Source: CADCWK01 sp965218235 (lineage in GTDB: Bacteria > Chloroflexota > Chloroflexia > Thermomicrobiales > UBA6265). From it: 64,000 nucleotides of DNA. A program made the translations under genes and the position numbers. Shown here in pieces: positions 49,416-59,298 of the stretch. Positions within the stretch are counted from its first letter, which is position 1, and each line of letters begins with the position of its first letter. Below the pieces are notes generated by a model. The model was not told the origin of the DNA, made no database searches, and saw only the letters and a list, made by a program, of their open reading frames with translations. Location of the stretch: contig OZ244595.1 of assembly GCA_965218235.1 (NCBI GenBank), positions 1-64,000 on the forward strand, in the 5' to 3' direction.

Positions 49416-50282
49416 TCAGACCGGCTGATCCCGCCATGAGTGCTGCGGACGCCAGCCAAAGACCCGCGCCATCTTCCCGGTATCGAAGGCGGAGGTCGTC
49501 GGGCCATGGCCGGCCACGATGCGATCCTCCAGACCCTCGCCGGGAAAATGGCTGGCGATCAGTTCGGCGAGCGGCGTGTCGTTCACCGTGTCGGCCGCCG
49601 CGACGAGGAACACCTCGTTGCCGGTGGTGTCGCCTTCGAGCGCGGCCAGGAACGCCGAACCGACGTCGCGGGCATCGACGTAGCTCCAGAGGTTGAAGGC
49701 GCCACGGGCCAGGTTACGGCGGCGCTCGGCCAGCATCTCGCGCCCATTCTCGTCGTTCGGCATGACGTTCGACAGTCGCAGCCCGACGAACGTCGTCTCC
49801 GGATAGCTCTGGACCATCGAGTCGGCGATGATCTCACTGAGGTATTTGCTCAGGGCGTAGGCGTTCGGGGCGTCCAGCCGGAGCGACTCGTCGAACGGAA
49901 TCCGGTCCGGTCGGCGGTCGTGCACGATCCCCGTCACGGTCTCGCTGGAGGCGTAGACGATTCGCTTGACGCCCAGATCTCCGGCTGCCTGCATCAGCGC
50001 GTAGGCCGACAGGGTGTTGTTCGTGAAAACATCGATCCGGGCCTGACCCTGCGGCGACGGATTGGCGGCGAGGTGACAGACGGCGTCCGGCCGGAACTGG
50101 AAGAGGGCGTCGTAGACCTCGCCGATCTCGGTGAGCTCGACCCGGCAGAACGTCCCTGGCAGCTCGAGGGCCGCGGCTGGCGCACGCAGGTCGAAGTTGA
50201 TCACCTCGTGCCCCGCCCGCGCCAGACTCCGCACGACTTCGCATCCCGCCTGACCGCTGCCACCTGTGACGACGACTCGCAT
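49416..50282 (-). CDS. NAD-dependent epimerase/dehydratase family protein
   Basis: An extended short-chain dehydrogenase fold of 288 residues. The cofactor loop VVVTGGSGQAGCEVV lies at residues 2-16 and FDLRAP at the end of strand 2 favours NAD. The catalytic YALSKYLSE gives Tyr-x3-Lys (about 136-140) and VYASSETVTG gives the Ser/Thr. The substrate is probably a nucleotide sugar or small sugar acid, as in uronate dehydrogenase-like enzymes, but this is not certain. AAGGACAAGGA precedes ATG 50282. It is divergent from the broken cyclase gene. Confidence 0.9.
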   Translation of the reverse strand: MRVVVTGGSGQAGCEVVRSLARAGHEVINFDLRAPAAALELPGTFCRVELTEIGEVYDALFQFRPDAVCHLAANPSPQGQARIDVFTNNTLSAYALMQAAGDLGVKRIVYASSETVTGIVHDRRPDRIPFDESLRLDAPNAYALSKYLSEIIADSMVQSYPETTFVGLRLSNVMPNDENGREMLAERRRNLARGAFNLWSYVDARDVGSAFLAALEGDTTGNEVFLVAAADTVNDTPLAELIASHFPGEGLEDRIVAGHGPTTSAFDTGKMARVFGWRPQHSWRDQPV

Positions 50283-50439
50283 TCCTTGTCCTTCTCTAAT
50301 GGCACCAGGGCGCCCGTCTGTCCGGTTCGCAGCCCGGAGTTGCTTCCATCGCGGTCGCACGGCGCGGACCATGCGGCGTGAATCGCGAATGACGGACGGG
50401 AAATGTCGGTCCCTGACGTCGCGAGGAGGCGCGTTCGAC

Positions 50440-51190
50440 ATGTGCAACCACGAGATCATGCGATCCGTATCGCTGGCCACCCGTTCGGACCGTCGCCGCC
50501 GAATCACCCGGCGGACCGCGATCGGCGGCGGCATCGGGCCAGGCGCCGCCGCGACGATACGGACGCCGACCGGCCGGGCGCGGGGACAGGGCGACGCGGC
50601 GTTCGCGTCGGGTCAGGTGATCGACCTGACCCACCGACTCTTGCCCGATTTCCCGGTCTACCCCGGTTACACGCCCTTCTCGACCGTGGTGACCAGCACG
50701 ATCGACGGGATCGGCTCCCTCTCGCGGCAGGTAACGATGGAGGAACACGTTGGTACCCACGTCGACGCACCGGCCCACTTCATCGTCGACGGCGACGATG
50801 TCAGCGCGATTCCACCGGAGCGTCTGGTCGCGCCTCTAGCGATCCTCGACATCTCGGCCCGAGTCAGGGACGACGATGACGCGACGGTGTCGGTCGACGA
50901 CGTTCTCGCCTGGGAGGAGGAGCACGGTGTGCTGCCGGCCGGGGCGTTCATCGCCATGCGGTCCGGTTGGGACAGCCGGGCCGGGAACGCGGCCGCCTTC
51001 CTGAACATTGGGAACGTCGGTCTGCTGCACTTTCCAGCCTGGTCGACGGCCGCCGCGGCGTTCCTTGTCGAGGAGCGCGAAATCGTCGGGGTTGGGCGGC
51101 GTTCCGGTGGCCGGAGCGACGATCGTCGTCAGCGCCCCCCGCTTCGCGGGCGGCTCGGGCGGTCCGTCCCGCGTACTCGCGCTGATATGA
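50440..51190 (+). pseudogene. Cyclase family gene (kynurenine formamidase-like) inactivated by an internal out-of-frame deletion
   Basis: The first frame (from ATG 50440, behind GAGGAGG) gives a Tat-like RRRITRRTAIGGG leader, VIDLTHRLLPDFPVYPGYTPF, and the metal-binding EEHVGTHVDAPAHF, and runs to FLVEEREIVGVG at about 51093. There the next frame takes over with VPVAGATIVVSAPRFAGGSGGPSRVLALI and a stop at 51190. In intact relatives about 35-40 residues lie between these two blocks (the DTLSLD to LENL part). A deletion of roughly 110 nt that changed frame explains both. The nominal frame continues to 51282 as nonsense. Confidence 0.85.
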
Positions 51191-51421
51191 GCGGGACCGA
51201 AGCGTCTGATGCTGACCTGACCCGGTTTCCGCTGAATCCAGTCGATCGGGCTGGTCGAGTCGTCGCGCTACGAATCGGGTGACTCGGTCGTCTGGGACGT
51301 CGGATCAGCCCGGACCGGTGATCCAACCCGTCGATCCTGGCGTTCAACCTGATGGCACCAACGTGTTTGTCTGACAACGCTGCCGCACGCTTCCCATCGT
51401 CCCTCAGATGGAGTTCAGCCC

Positions 51422-52399
51422 ATGTCCCAGGAAATCGCCGATCGCTTCATGGCCGCCATTCGCGACGAGCGCGCCGCGACCTCCCGCCGTGCCCTGCTCG
51501 GCAAGTCCGCCCTCCTCGGCGGCGGCGCCGCCCTCGCCCTGACCGCGGTCCCGGCCCTCCGCGCGTCCGCCCAGTCCGACAGCCTCGAGGCCGACCCCTA
51601 CTTCGAGGACGACGGCATCGCCATCCTCAACTACGCCCTGACCCTCGAGCACCTCGAGGCCACCTTCTACCGTGACGCCTTCGACATGTTCACCGCCGAC
51701 GACTTCGACGGCGGCCAGGTCGTCTACGATCTGCTCACCCAGATCGGCGACCACGAGGCCGCCCATGTCGAGGCGCTCACCTCTACCATCAATGACCTCG
51801 GTGGCACCCCGGTCGAGGAGGCCAGCTACGACTTTGGCTACTCCGACGCCGCCTCGTTCCTGGCGACGGCGTCCGCGATCGAGAACGTCGGTGTCTCGGC
51901 CTACGCCGGGGCCGCTCCGTCGGTCGCGGTGCTGGCTCCGAGCCTGGTCGCGACGGCGCTCGGCATCCACAGCGTCGAGGCCCGCCACGCATCGTACGTG
52001 GCATCCCTGCTCGACGATCCTGATATCAGCTCGTTCCCTGACGCCGTCGACGCTCCCCGCACGCCGGACGAGGTCCTCGCGATCGCCGGACCATTCATCG
52101 TTTCGAGCGACAACTCGACCCCGGCCGCGACGCCGGCAGCCAGTGAGTCGGAGGCGACCGTCAAGATGTACGACTACGGCTTCGATCCGGCCGAGCTGGA
52201 AATTCCTGCCGGAACGACGGTCACCTGGACGAACACCGGACAGATGACGCATAACGCCAGCGCGGACGACGGCAGCTTCGAAACGAAATTCCTCAGTAAC
52301 GGCGGGAGTGCGTCGGTCACCTTCGACGAGCCAGGCACCTTCCCGTATGTCTGCACGCTTCACGCGGGGCTGATGCAGGCGACCATCACGGTGACGTAG
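51422..52399 (+). CDS. Tat-exported ferritin-like protein fused to a cupredoxin domain
   Basis: 325 residues. The Tat signal ATSRRALLGKSALLGGGAAL lies at 19-38, with cleavage near ASAQ 51. A ferritin-like four-helix domain (about 60-200) has helix residues LEHLEATFY (Glu76, His77, Glu79), DHEAAHVEAL (110-119) and VEARHASYV (185-193), fitting a di-metal site. After a Thr/Ala linker, a plastocyanin-like domain (246-325) has copper ligands His277, Cys311, His314 and Met318 in MTHNAS and YVCTLHAGLM. Ferritin-like secreted proteins (DUF4439/PF13668 type) are common; the fused type 1 copper site suggests extracellular electron transfer or metal oxidation. ATG 51422 follows GGAG. Confidence 0.9.
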   Translation: MSQEIADRFMAAIRDERAATSRRALLGKSALLGGGAALALTAVPALRASAQSDSLEADPYFEDDGIAILNYALTLEHLEATFYRDAFDMFTADDFDGGQVVYDLLTQIGDHEAAHVEALTSTINDLGGTPVEEASYDFGYSDAASFLATASAIENVGVSAYAGAAPSVAVLAPSLVATALGIHSVEARHASYVASLLDDPDISSFPDAVDAPRTPDEVLAIAGPFIVSSDNSTPAATPAASESEATVKMYDYGFDPAELEIPAGTTVTWTNTGQMTHNASADDGSFETKFLSNGGSASVTFDEPGTFPYVCTLHAGLMQATITVT

Positions 52400-52890
52400 T
52401 ACCTAATCGGCGTCCGTCCGTTCCATGATTCGGCAGCGGTCGTGACCGAAACGGCTTAGGGGAGCAGGTCGTCGGGAGTTCCCGGCACCTGTTCCCGCGT
52501 GTTCAGAAAGCGAAGCTGACGACCGATCTGGCACCGAGAACACATTCCCCGCCAACTGCCGCACATCCAACCACGACTGCTCACCAACCGATGACCACCG
52601 GGACACCGATCCCGGATCGAACTCTGGAGCCGGACCGACCAGCGATGACTTCCAATCGGAAGCCGGTCCACCTCAGCGTCACATCCGCGCCATCAGCTCG
52701 AACGAAGACCGGGCGAGTTCGATTCGCCGTAGTCAGACGATCGCTTCCTGGGCGAGCACGCCACCGGCGTCATCCTCGTCGAAGCAAGCTCCAAGGAGGA
52801 CGCTGGTGGCCCCGCCGCGGGAAGCCTTCCAAGAGTCGTTTTCACGGATCTCCGAAGGAGCTTGCGGACACGCACCCTGTTCATACGGCG
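52400..52890. other. Intergenic region upstream of the ErpA/IscA-type gene
   Basis: About 490 nt. Small open frames occur on both strands but none has a ribosome-binding site combined with recognisable protein character. No clear terminator was found for the ferritin-cupredoxin gene. Confidence 0.5.
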
Positions 52891-52919
52891 TTGACACAAG
52901 GGCCCGTTACCGCTATACT
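52891..52919 (+). promoter_or_regulatory. Promoter of the ErpA/IscA-type gene
   Basis: TTGACA (52891-52896), exactly 17 nt, TATACT (52914-52919). It is the best -35/-10 pair outside the rRNA operon. The predicted leader is about 92 nt before ATG 53018. Confidence 0.88.
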
Positions 52920-53017
52920 TTGGTAAGTAGCACGTTCGGGCCCTTACTGACTGCTGTTTCGAGGTGTCCGGCGGTTCGGCTGGTCCGGGACCCGGCGCTC
53001 CTGAAGGAACAAATCCC

Positions 53018-53383
53018 ATGATGTCGATCACCAACGAGGCCGCCGATCAGCTCCGGCGCTTCCTTGACGAGCAGGGCACGCCGGAGTTCGGTCTCCGCGT
53101 CTTCGTCGCACCGGGTGGCTGCTCGGGTCTCCAGTACGGGATGACCGTCGAGGAACAGGTCGAGGACGGCGATGAGATCATTGAGTCCAACGGCGTTCGC
53201 ATCCTGGTCGACAACTTCAGCGCCTCCTACCTCGAAGGCTCCGAGATCGACTACATCAATTCGCTGATGGGCGGCGGCTTCACGGTCCGCAACCCGAATG
53301 CCGTCGCCTCCTGCTCCTGCGGGCATTCGTTCGATACGGGCGAGAACGCGACGACGAGCCAGGGCTGCGGCTGCGGCAGCTAG
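53018..53383 (+). CDS. Iron-sulfur cluster insertion/A-type carrier protein (ErpA/IscA family)
   Basis: Delivers Fe-S clusters to apo-proteins. It has 121 residues with the three cluster-binding cysteines in the A-type pattern: Cys in APGGCSGLQY (about 35) and the pair in SCSCGHSF (about 100-102). A C-terminal tail TSQGCGCGS adds two further cysteines, which is unusual. The start is ATG 53018 (or 53021) behind GAAGGAAC. There is no isc/suf operon next to it. It has its own consensus promoter and a terminator hairpin, so it is monocistronic. Confidence 0.94.
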   Translation: MMSITNEAADQLRRFLDEQGTPEFGLRVFVAPGGCSGLQYGMTVEEQVEDGDEIIESNGVRILVDNFSASYLEGSEIDYINSLMGGGFTVRNPNAVASCSCGHSFDTGENATTSQGCGCGS

Positions 53384-53809
53384 TCCCCAATTCCCCTCTG
53401 ACCACTACGAGCGGCGGCGGGACAACCCGCCGCCGTCATCTTGCGTTCGGCGGGCAGGATGCCCGTCCTTCCGCAGGTTATGTTCAACCCGTTTCTCCGG
53501 CGACACCGACCAGATGCGGGTCCCCGCGGAGCAAGGTTCGACTCGTCAGTTCAAGTTGGTGCCTATTTTGCGATCTGGTGGCATCTCATACGCGTCTTAT
53601 ACCGTAATAGAGGTAAGGGGCGTCGACAGAGCGTCTCCGTTAGGTCGCTGATCCGGCTCGCGAACCCGAGTCCGTACCATCAGCGGCAGTATGAAGGCCT
53701 CGCGGATTCCGGGTCGCTGACACCGCCCATCTTCACTGTCGTCCCAACCTGTCGCGGTGTCAGTTCAATCGCCGAGCAGAACCGCAACGCTCGAACCCAA
53801 GGAGCATCC
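53384..53809. other. Intergenic region upstream of the sigma factor
   Basis: 426 nt. It contains the hairpin at 53413-53434 and a long stretch that should carry the sigma-factor promoter. TTATACCGTAATAG near 53595-53610 has -10 character but no partner -35. No small gene is supported. Confidence 0.5.
53413..53434 (+). terminator. Hairpin after the ErpA/IscA-type gene
   Basis: GGCGGCGGG (53413-53421) pairs with CCCGCCGCC (53426-53434), 9 bp, tetraloop ACAA, 30 nt past the stop. Confidence 0.72.
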
Positions 53810-54838
<1,029 letters not shown>

Positions 54839-54859
54839 ACAGCCGGATCGCCTCCGAAA

Positions 54860-54908
54860 GAACACAGAACGACCCGGACGTCTCTGGCGCCCGGGTCGTT
54901 CTGTGTTC
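54860..54908 (+). terminator. Hairpin after the sigma factor
   Basis: An 18-bp perfect stem, 54860-54877 with 54891-54908, loop of 13. The stem core ACAGAAC-N2-CCCGG is the same as in the hairpin at 12273-12321. No U-tract. Confidence 0.8.
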
Positions 54909-54976
54909 GGCGGACGCCTCGTCGAACGGGGTTCCAACGACATTCCGATGCCATCAGCACGGGAGACGAGGAACCA

Positions 54977-55384
54977 TCACGGTGCGACGACGGCGTCCGT
55001 GATGGCGTCGATTCCCAGCAGATTCGCGGCAAGGTCAGCGCCCAGACGATACCGGACGGCGAGCGTCTGAGGACTGGTGTAGCTCACCTTGGTCTGGCCA
55101 TCGTCGTCCCAAACGAGGACCTTCAGGGGCAGGTCGAGCGCCGCCAGCGGGGACACCACCATGACCGGTGTGCCGCTGGCCGGACTGCCGAAGATGATCA
55201 GCTTCGTGCCCCGCAGCGGAAGGCCGACCGACTCGGCCGCGCCGCTGTGATCGATCATCGCAAAGAGCGTCAGGCCACGCGCCATGATGGTCGAAGTCAG
55301 GCGATCGACCGTTTCGGAGACCGACCGCGGGCTCCACTTGGTCGTGACGCCTGGCTCGGCTGGCCTGAGCCCGTCATCGGTCAT
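54977..55384 (-). CDS. DUF302 domain protein
   Basis: 135 residues covering one DUF302 domain: TKWSPRSVSETVDRLTSTIMARGLTLFAMIDHSGAAESVGLPL, then the strand LIIFGSPASGTPVMVVSPLAALDLPLKVLVWDDDG and VSYTSPQTLAVRYRL (segments quoted are consecutive parts of the domain core). The biochemical function of DUF302 is unknown. No signal peptide. ATG 55384 has a weak purine-rich site upstream. It lies 48 nt beyond the YciI-type gene and may share its transcript. Confidence 0.88.
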   Translation of the reverse strand: MTDDGLRPAEPGVTTKWSPRSVSETVDRLTSTIMARGLTLFAMIDHSGAAESVGLPLRGTKLIIFGSPASGTPVMVVSPLAALDLPLKVLVWDDDGQTKVSYTSPQTLAVRYRLGADLAANLLGIDAITDAVVAP

Positions 55385-55432
55385 GGTCAGAACCGCCTCT
55401 CTTGCCGGTAGGAAAGCCTCTGAGCGAGGCGC

Positions 55433-55735
55433 CTACCCGATCGGCGCTGGCCGGAGCTCCGGGGTGGCTGTCGCATAGAGCCGGCGCCATTCCCTGATCT
55501 CGATCTGGCCGAAGGCGCCGACCGAGTTGTACGGGTCCGCATCCATCAGCTGCCGGACAGCGGCCTCGCTCTCGGCCTCATAGATCAGCAGGGCGCCCGT
55601 CTCATCGGTGAACGGCCCGGACTCCACCAGCTTGCCGTCGCTGAGCAACTGGTCCAGGTACTCCCGGTGCTTCGGCCGGATGCGGAGGCGCTCCTCATCG
55701 TTCGCGAACGTTACCCAGGCAGCGAAGATAGCCAT
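55433..55735 (-). CDS. YciI family protein
   Basis: About 100 residues of the YciI dimeric alpha+beta-barrel fold: FAAWVTFANDEERLRIRPKHREYL with the conserved His, LVESGPFTDETGALLIYEAES with the conserved Asp, and DPYNSVGAFGQIEIREW. Members are proposed small-molecule enzymes; the substrate is unknown. ATG 55735 is chosen over the upstream in-frame ATG 55747 because GGAG lies 7 nt before it. Confidence 0.88.
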   Translation of the reverse strand: MAIFAAWVTFANDEERLRIRPKHREYLDQLLSDGKLVESGPFTDETGALLIYEAESEAAVRQLMDADPYNSVGAFGQIEIREWRRLYATATPELRPAPIG

Positions 55736-56094
55736 CGGATACTCCATATCACTGGCGGCAAGGGGCCGCGTCGACCGTTACACCCGACGAGTATCCCGCA
55801 TCTGGACGACCACGTCACGACCGCTGGGTTCGTTCGGGTTGCATTCGCCTGTCGGGCCGGACCCAGATCAGCTTCGGGAGGTACGCCAGCAGATCGACGC
55901 CGACGACGCCGACGACGCCGACGACTCTGCGGACATCGTCAAGGGCGGCACCGGCTGGCACGGCCCGCTGGTCGGACTTGACGTTTGCCGGCCCGCGGCC
56001 GATGCTCAACCCATCCCGTTCACGCCGCGCTCCCGAGATGCCGGCCCAGCCATCGAGCGCCGCGCGACGCCCACTGTCGAGAGTTGGACACGCC
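55736..56094. other. Intergenic region upstream of mutS with a 9-nt tandem repeat
   Basis: 359 nt between the divergent YciI-type and mutS genes. It contains about three copies of GACGCCGAC-type 9-nt units at 55897-55925. The mutS frame is open from 55978, so a small part may be coding if mutS starts upstream. Confidence 0.5.
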
Positions 56095-59000
56095 ATGCCC
56101 CGATCCCGATCCGTCCGTTCCCTCCGCGTTCCCCGGTCCGCCCCGGACGAAGCATCCGAGCCAGTCGTTCCGGCGGAGAACCATCCGCCGGTCGCGCCAT
56201 CGGGCGAATCACGGGACGAGCCGATCCTTGCCGCGGAACCTCTCCGCCCAGACGAACCCCTTTCCCCTGAGCGCGGTTCCAGTCCATCCGCCCCGCCGAA
56301 TACTGACTCCGAAGACGATGATGACCAGCCGCTGCGGCCGGGCCTCGCACCGCAGCGGGACGAGTTCAACGCCGTGCCCCTCCGGAAGCAGTATCTGGCG
56401 GTCAAGCGCCGCTACCCGGACGCGATCGTCATGTTCCGGCTGGGCGACTTCTACGAGACCTTCGACGGCGACGCCGAGGTGCTGTCCCGGACGCTCGACG
56501 TCGTGCTGACCTCGCGGGAGATGGGCAAGGGGCTCCGCATCCCGATGTCGGGTGTTCCTCACCACGCCGCCGAGGGCTACATCGCCCGGCTGATTCAGGC
56601 GGGTTACAAGGTCGCGGTCTGCGAGCAGGTCGGCGATGTTCCGAAGCGCGGCCTCGTCGAGCGGGAAGTTACCCGCGTCGTGACGCCCGGAACGGTAACG
56701 GACGAATCCCTGCTCGACGCCCGGAGCAACAACTACCTGGCGGCCGTGATCGCCGAAGGGCGACGGGCGGGTATCGCGATCGCCGATATCACGACCGGTG
56801 AGTTCGCCACGACGGACGTCACCGCCGATTCACCCGAGGAGGCGCTGCTCGCCATCGGCCGGGAACTGCTCCGGATCCAGCCGGCCGAGATCGTCGTCCC
56901 GGCCGGGGACATAGCTGCCTGGACGCCGGGAATCGAGCCGCGGGCGTGGCTGGGTGAGCGCTTCGCCCGGGAACGCGGGCTGTCTCCAACAGAGGCATGG
57001 CGGTGGCAGGACGACCGCGCCCGGACCGCCCTGGAGCAGCACTTCGCGGTCGATTCCCTGGACGGGTTCGGTTGCGCCGGACGACCGCTCGCGATCCGGG
57101 CGGCGGGCGGGCTCCTGCACTATCTGCAGGACACCCAGCTGGCGGGTCTGCGGCAGATCACGACCCTGCGGACGTATCAGCTCGACGCCTACATGACGCT
57201 CGACGCCCAGACACGGCGCAACCTCGAACTGACCGAGAGCAGCCGGGGCGAGCGCCGCCACAGCCTGATTGCCGTACTCGACCAGACCCGGACGCCGATG
57301 GGCTCGCGCCTCCTCCGCCGCTGGATCGGCCAGCCGCTGCTTGACTGCGCCGAACTGACCGTTCGCCAGGACGGCGTCCAGGCGCTGACCGACAATGCGA
57401 TCCTGCGGGCGGAGTTACGCCAGGCTCTCGGAGCCGTTGGCGACATCGAGCGGCTCACCAACCGGGCCGTCACCGGCCTCGCCACCCCCCGCGACATCAC
57501 TGGCCTGCGGACATCGCTGCGCGGCCTCGCCACGATCGGCGACCGGGCCGCAGCGATCCCCGGTGTCGGAGAGATTCCGGACTGCTCCCCGACACTCGAC
57601 CTGCTTGAGCGGGCAATTGCGGACGAGCCGGGGCAGGTGCTCGGCAAGGGTCAGGTCCTCCGGGCCGGCCACGCTCCGGAGATCGACGAGTACCGCGACC
57701 GCTCTCGCGAGGCGCGGGACTTCATCGCCAACCTCGAGCGGGCGGAGCGCGACCGGACCGGCATCCGGACACTCAAGGTCGGCTACAACAAGGTCTTCGG
57801 CTACTACATCGAGATCACGACCGCCGCTCTGGCCAGCGCCGAGCGGGACGCGGCCAGGGCCAGCACCCGCGCCAGCTTCGCGGCCGGGATGCAGGGCGCC
57901 GTCGCCGAGACCACCGCATCCTTTCTCCCGAACGAGTACATCGCCCGGCAGACGCTCGCCAACGCGACGCGGTACTTCACGCCGAAGCTCAAGGAGTATG
58001 AGACCGTCGTCCTCACCGCCGAGGAGACGCTCGCGACGCTCGAGGCTGACGCCTTCCGCCGCGTCGTCGCCCAGGTCGCCGGCTCAGTCGATCGCCTGCT
58101 GAAAGCCGCCCGGACCATCGCCCTCGCCGATGTCCTCGCCTCGCTCGCCGAGGTGGCGGTTAGCCGGCGCTACGTCCGTCCGCGCCTGACGGACGGGACG
58201 GACATCACAATCAGTCAGGGGCGACACCCGGTCCTGGAGACCGTCCTGCCCGCCGGTGAGTACGTCCCGAACGATGTCCGGCTGGACGCGGCCGGCGCGA
58301 GCGGCGCCCAGATCGTGATCCTGACCGGGCCGAACATGGCCGGGAAGAGCTCGTATCTCCGCCAGGTCGCGCTGATCTGCCTGCTGGCCCAGATCGGCTC
58401 GTTCGTTCCAGCCGCCGAGGCGGAGATGGGGCTGGTCGACCGGATCTTCACCCGGATCGGCGCCCAGGACGACATCGCCACCGGGCAGAGCACGTTCATG
58501 GTCGAGATGCTGGAGACCGCCAACATCCTCAACCACGCCACCCGCCGCAGCCTCGTCGTGCTGGACGAGATCGGCCGGGGCACCAGCACCTACGACGGGT
58601 TGGCGATCGCCCGGGCCATCGTGGAGTACATCCACAACGCTTCCCGGCTGGGCTGCCGGACGCTGTTCGCGACGCACTACCACGAGCTGACCGAACTCGA
58701 GCGGGTCCTGCCCCGCATCCAGGCGGCCCGGATGGACGTCCTCGAGGACGGCGACCAGATCGTCTTCCTCCGCCAGGTCGTTCCGGGCGGGGCAGACCGT
58801 TCCTACGGGGTCCACGTCGCCCAGCTGGCCGGCATCCCGCGAGCGGTCATCCGCCGGGCCGAAGAGATCCTGCGGTCGCTGGAAGCGTCCGATCGGCCCA
58901 ACAGTCAGATCGGGACCGGCGACGCTGATCCAGAGCCAGGCTCGACCGAGAAAAGCGGCGGAAGGAACGGTCGCCGGGCAGCCATGCGGCTCCCGTTGCC

Positions 59001-59163
59001 CGACGGCGCCGAACCGACCGACGGCACGTTCCAGCTGACGATGTTCGATGCCCCAAACCCGGTGCTGGACGCCTTGCGAGAACTGGATGTCGACGGCATG
59101 ACCCCGATCGAGGCGCTGACCCGTCTCTACGAGTTGCAGCGCCTTGCTCGCGACGGACGCTGA
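56095..59163 (+). CDS. mutS: DNA mismatch repair protein MutS
   Basis: Recognises mismatches and small loops. It has 1022 residues from ATG 56095. An unusual acidic and Pro-rich extension (about 1-100) is followed by domain I with the mismatch-probing Phe-x-Glu in MFRLGDFYETFDGDAEVL (about 113-130), the connector and lever domains, then the ABC ATPase: Walker A LTGPNMAGKSSYLRQVALI (about 743-761), STFMVEMLETANILNHAT, Walker B LVVLDEIGRGTSTYDGLAIA, and THYHELTEL. Motifs are those of the true MutS1 family. Start is uncertain; ATG near 56029 is also in frame. mutL is not in the window. Confidence 0.95.
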   Translation: MPRSRSVRSLRVPRSAPDEASEPVVPAENHPPVAPSGESRDEPILAAEPLRPDEPLSPERGSSPSAPPNTDSEDDDDQPLRPGLAPQRDEFNAVPLRKQYLAVKRRYPDAIVMFRLGDFYETFDGDAEVLSRTLDVVLTSREMGKGLRIPMSGVPHHAAEGYIARLIQAGYKVAVCEQVGDVPKRGLVEREVTRVVTPGTVTDESLLDARSNNYLAAVIAEGRRAGIAIADITTGEFATTDVTADSPEEALLAIGRELLRIQPAEIVVPAGDIAAWTPGIEPRAWLGERFARERGLSPTEAWRWQDDRARTALEQHFAVDSLDGFGCAGRPLAIRAAGGLLHYLQDTQLAGLRQITTLRTYQLDAYMTLDAQTRRNLELTESSRGERRHSLIAVLDQTRTPMGSRLLRRWIGQPLLDCAELTVRQDGVQALTDNAILRAELRQALGAVGDIERLTNRAVTGLATPRDITGLRTSLRGLATIGDRAAAIPGVGEIPDCSPTLDLLERAIADEPGQVLGKGQVLRAGHAPEIDEYRDRSREARDFIANLERAERDRTGIRTLKVGYNKVFGYYIEITTAALASAERDAARASTRASFAAGMQGAVAETTASFLPNEYIARQTLANATRYFTPKLKEYETVVLTAEETLATLEADAFRRVVAQVAGSVDRLLKAARTIALADVLASLAEVAVSRRYVRPRLTDGTDITISQGRHPVLETVLPAGEYVPNDVRLDAAGASGAQIVILTGPNMAGKSSYLRQVALICLLAQIGSFVPAAEAEMGLVDRIFTRIGAQDDIATGQSTFMVEMLETANILNHATRRSLVVLDEIGRGTSTYDGLAIARAIVEYIHNASRLGCRTLFATHYHELTELERVLPRIQAARMDVLEDGDQIVFLRQVVPGGADRSYGVHVAQLAGIPRAVIRRAEEILRSLEASDRPNSQIGTGDADPEPGSTEKSGGRNGRRAAMRLPLPDGAEPTDGTFQLTMFDAPNPVLDALRELDVDGMTPIEALTRLYELQRLARDGR

Positions 59164-59298
59164 CCGCAGGTTCGGTTGGTGACGGCCGGTCATGGTCCAG
59201 AGGACGGGATCGCACGACTACGGGTACCATGGCGGACCAACGGCTTGTTCCGCTCGTGACCGGAGCGACGGTTCGCGGCGGTATCCCGGAGTTGATCC

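Noticed and set aside
52403..52926. Small genes in the gap before the ErpA/IscA-type gene
   Set aside because: Short frames on both strands, without ribosome-binding sites or recognisable residues.
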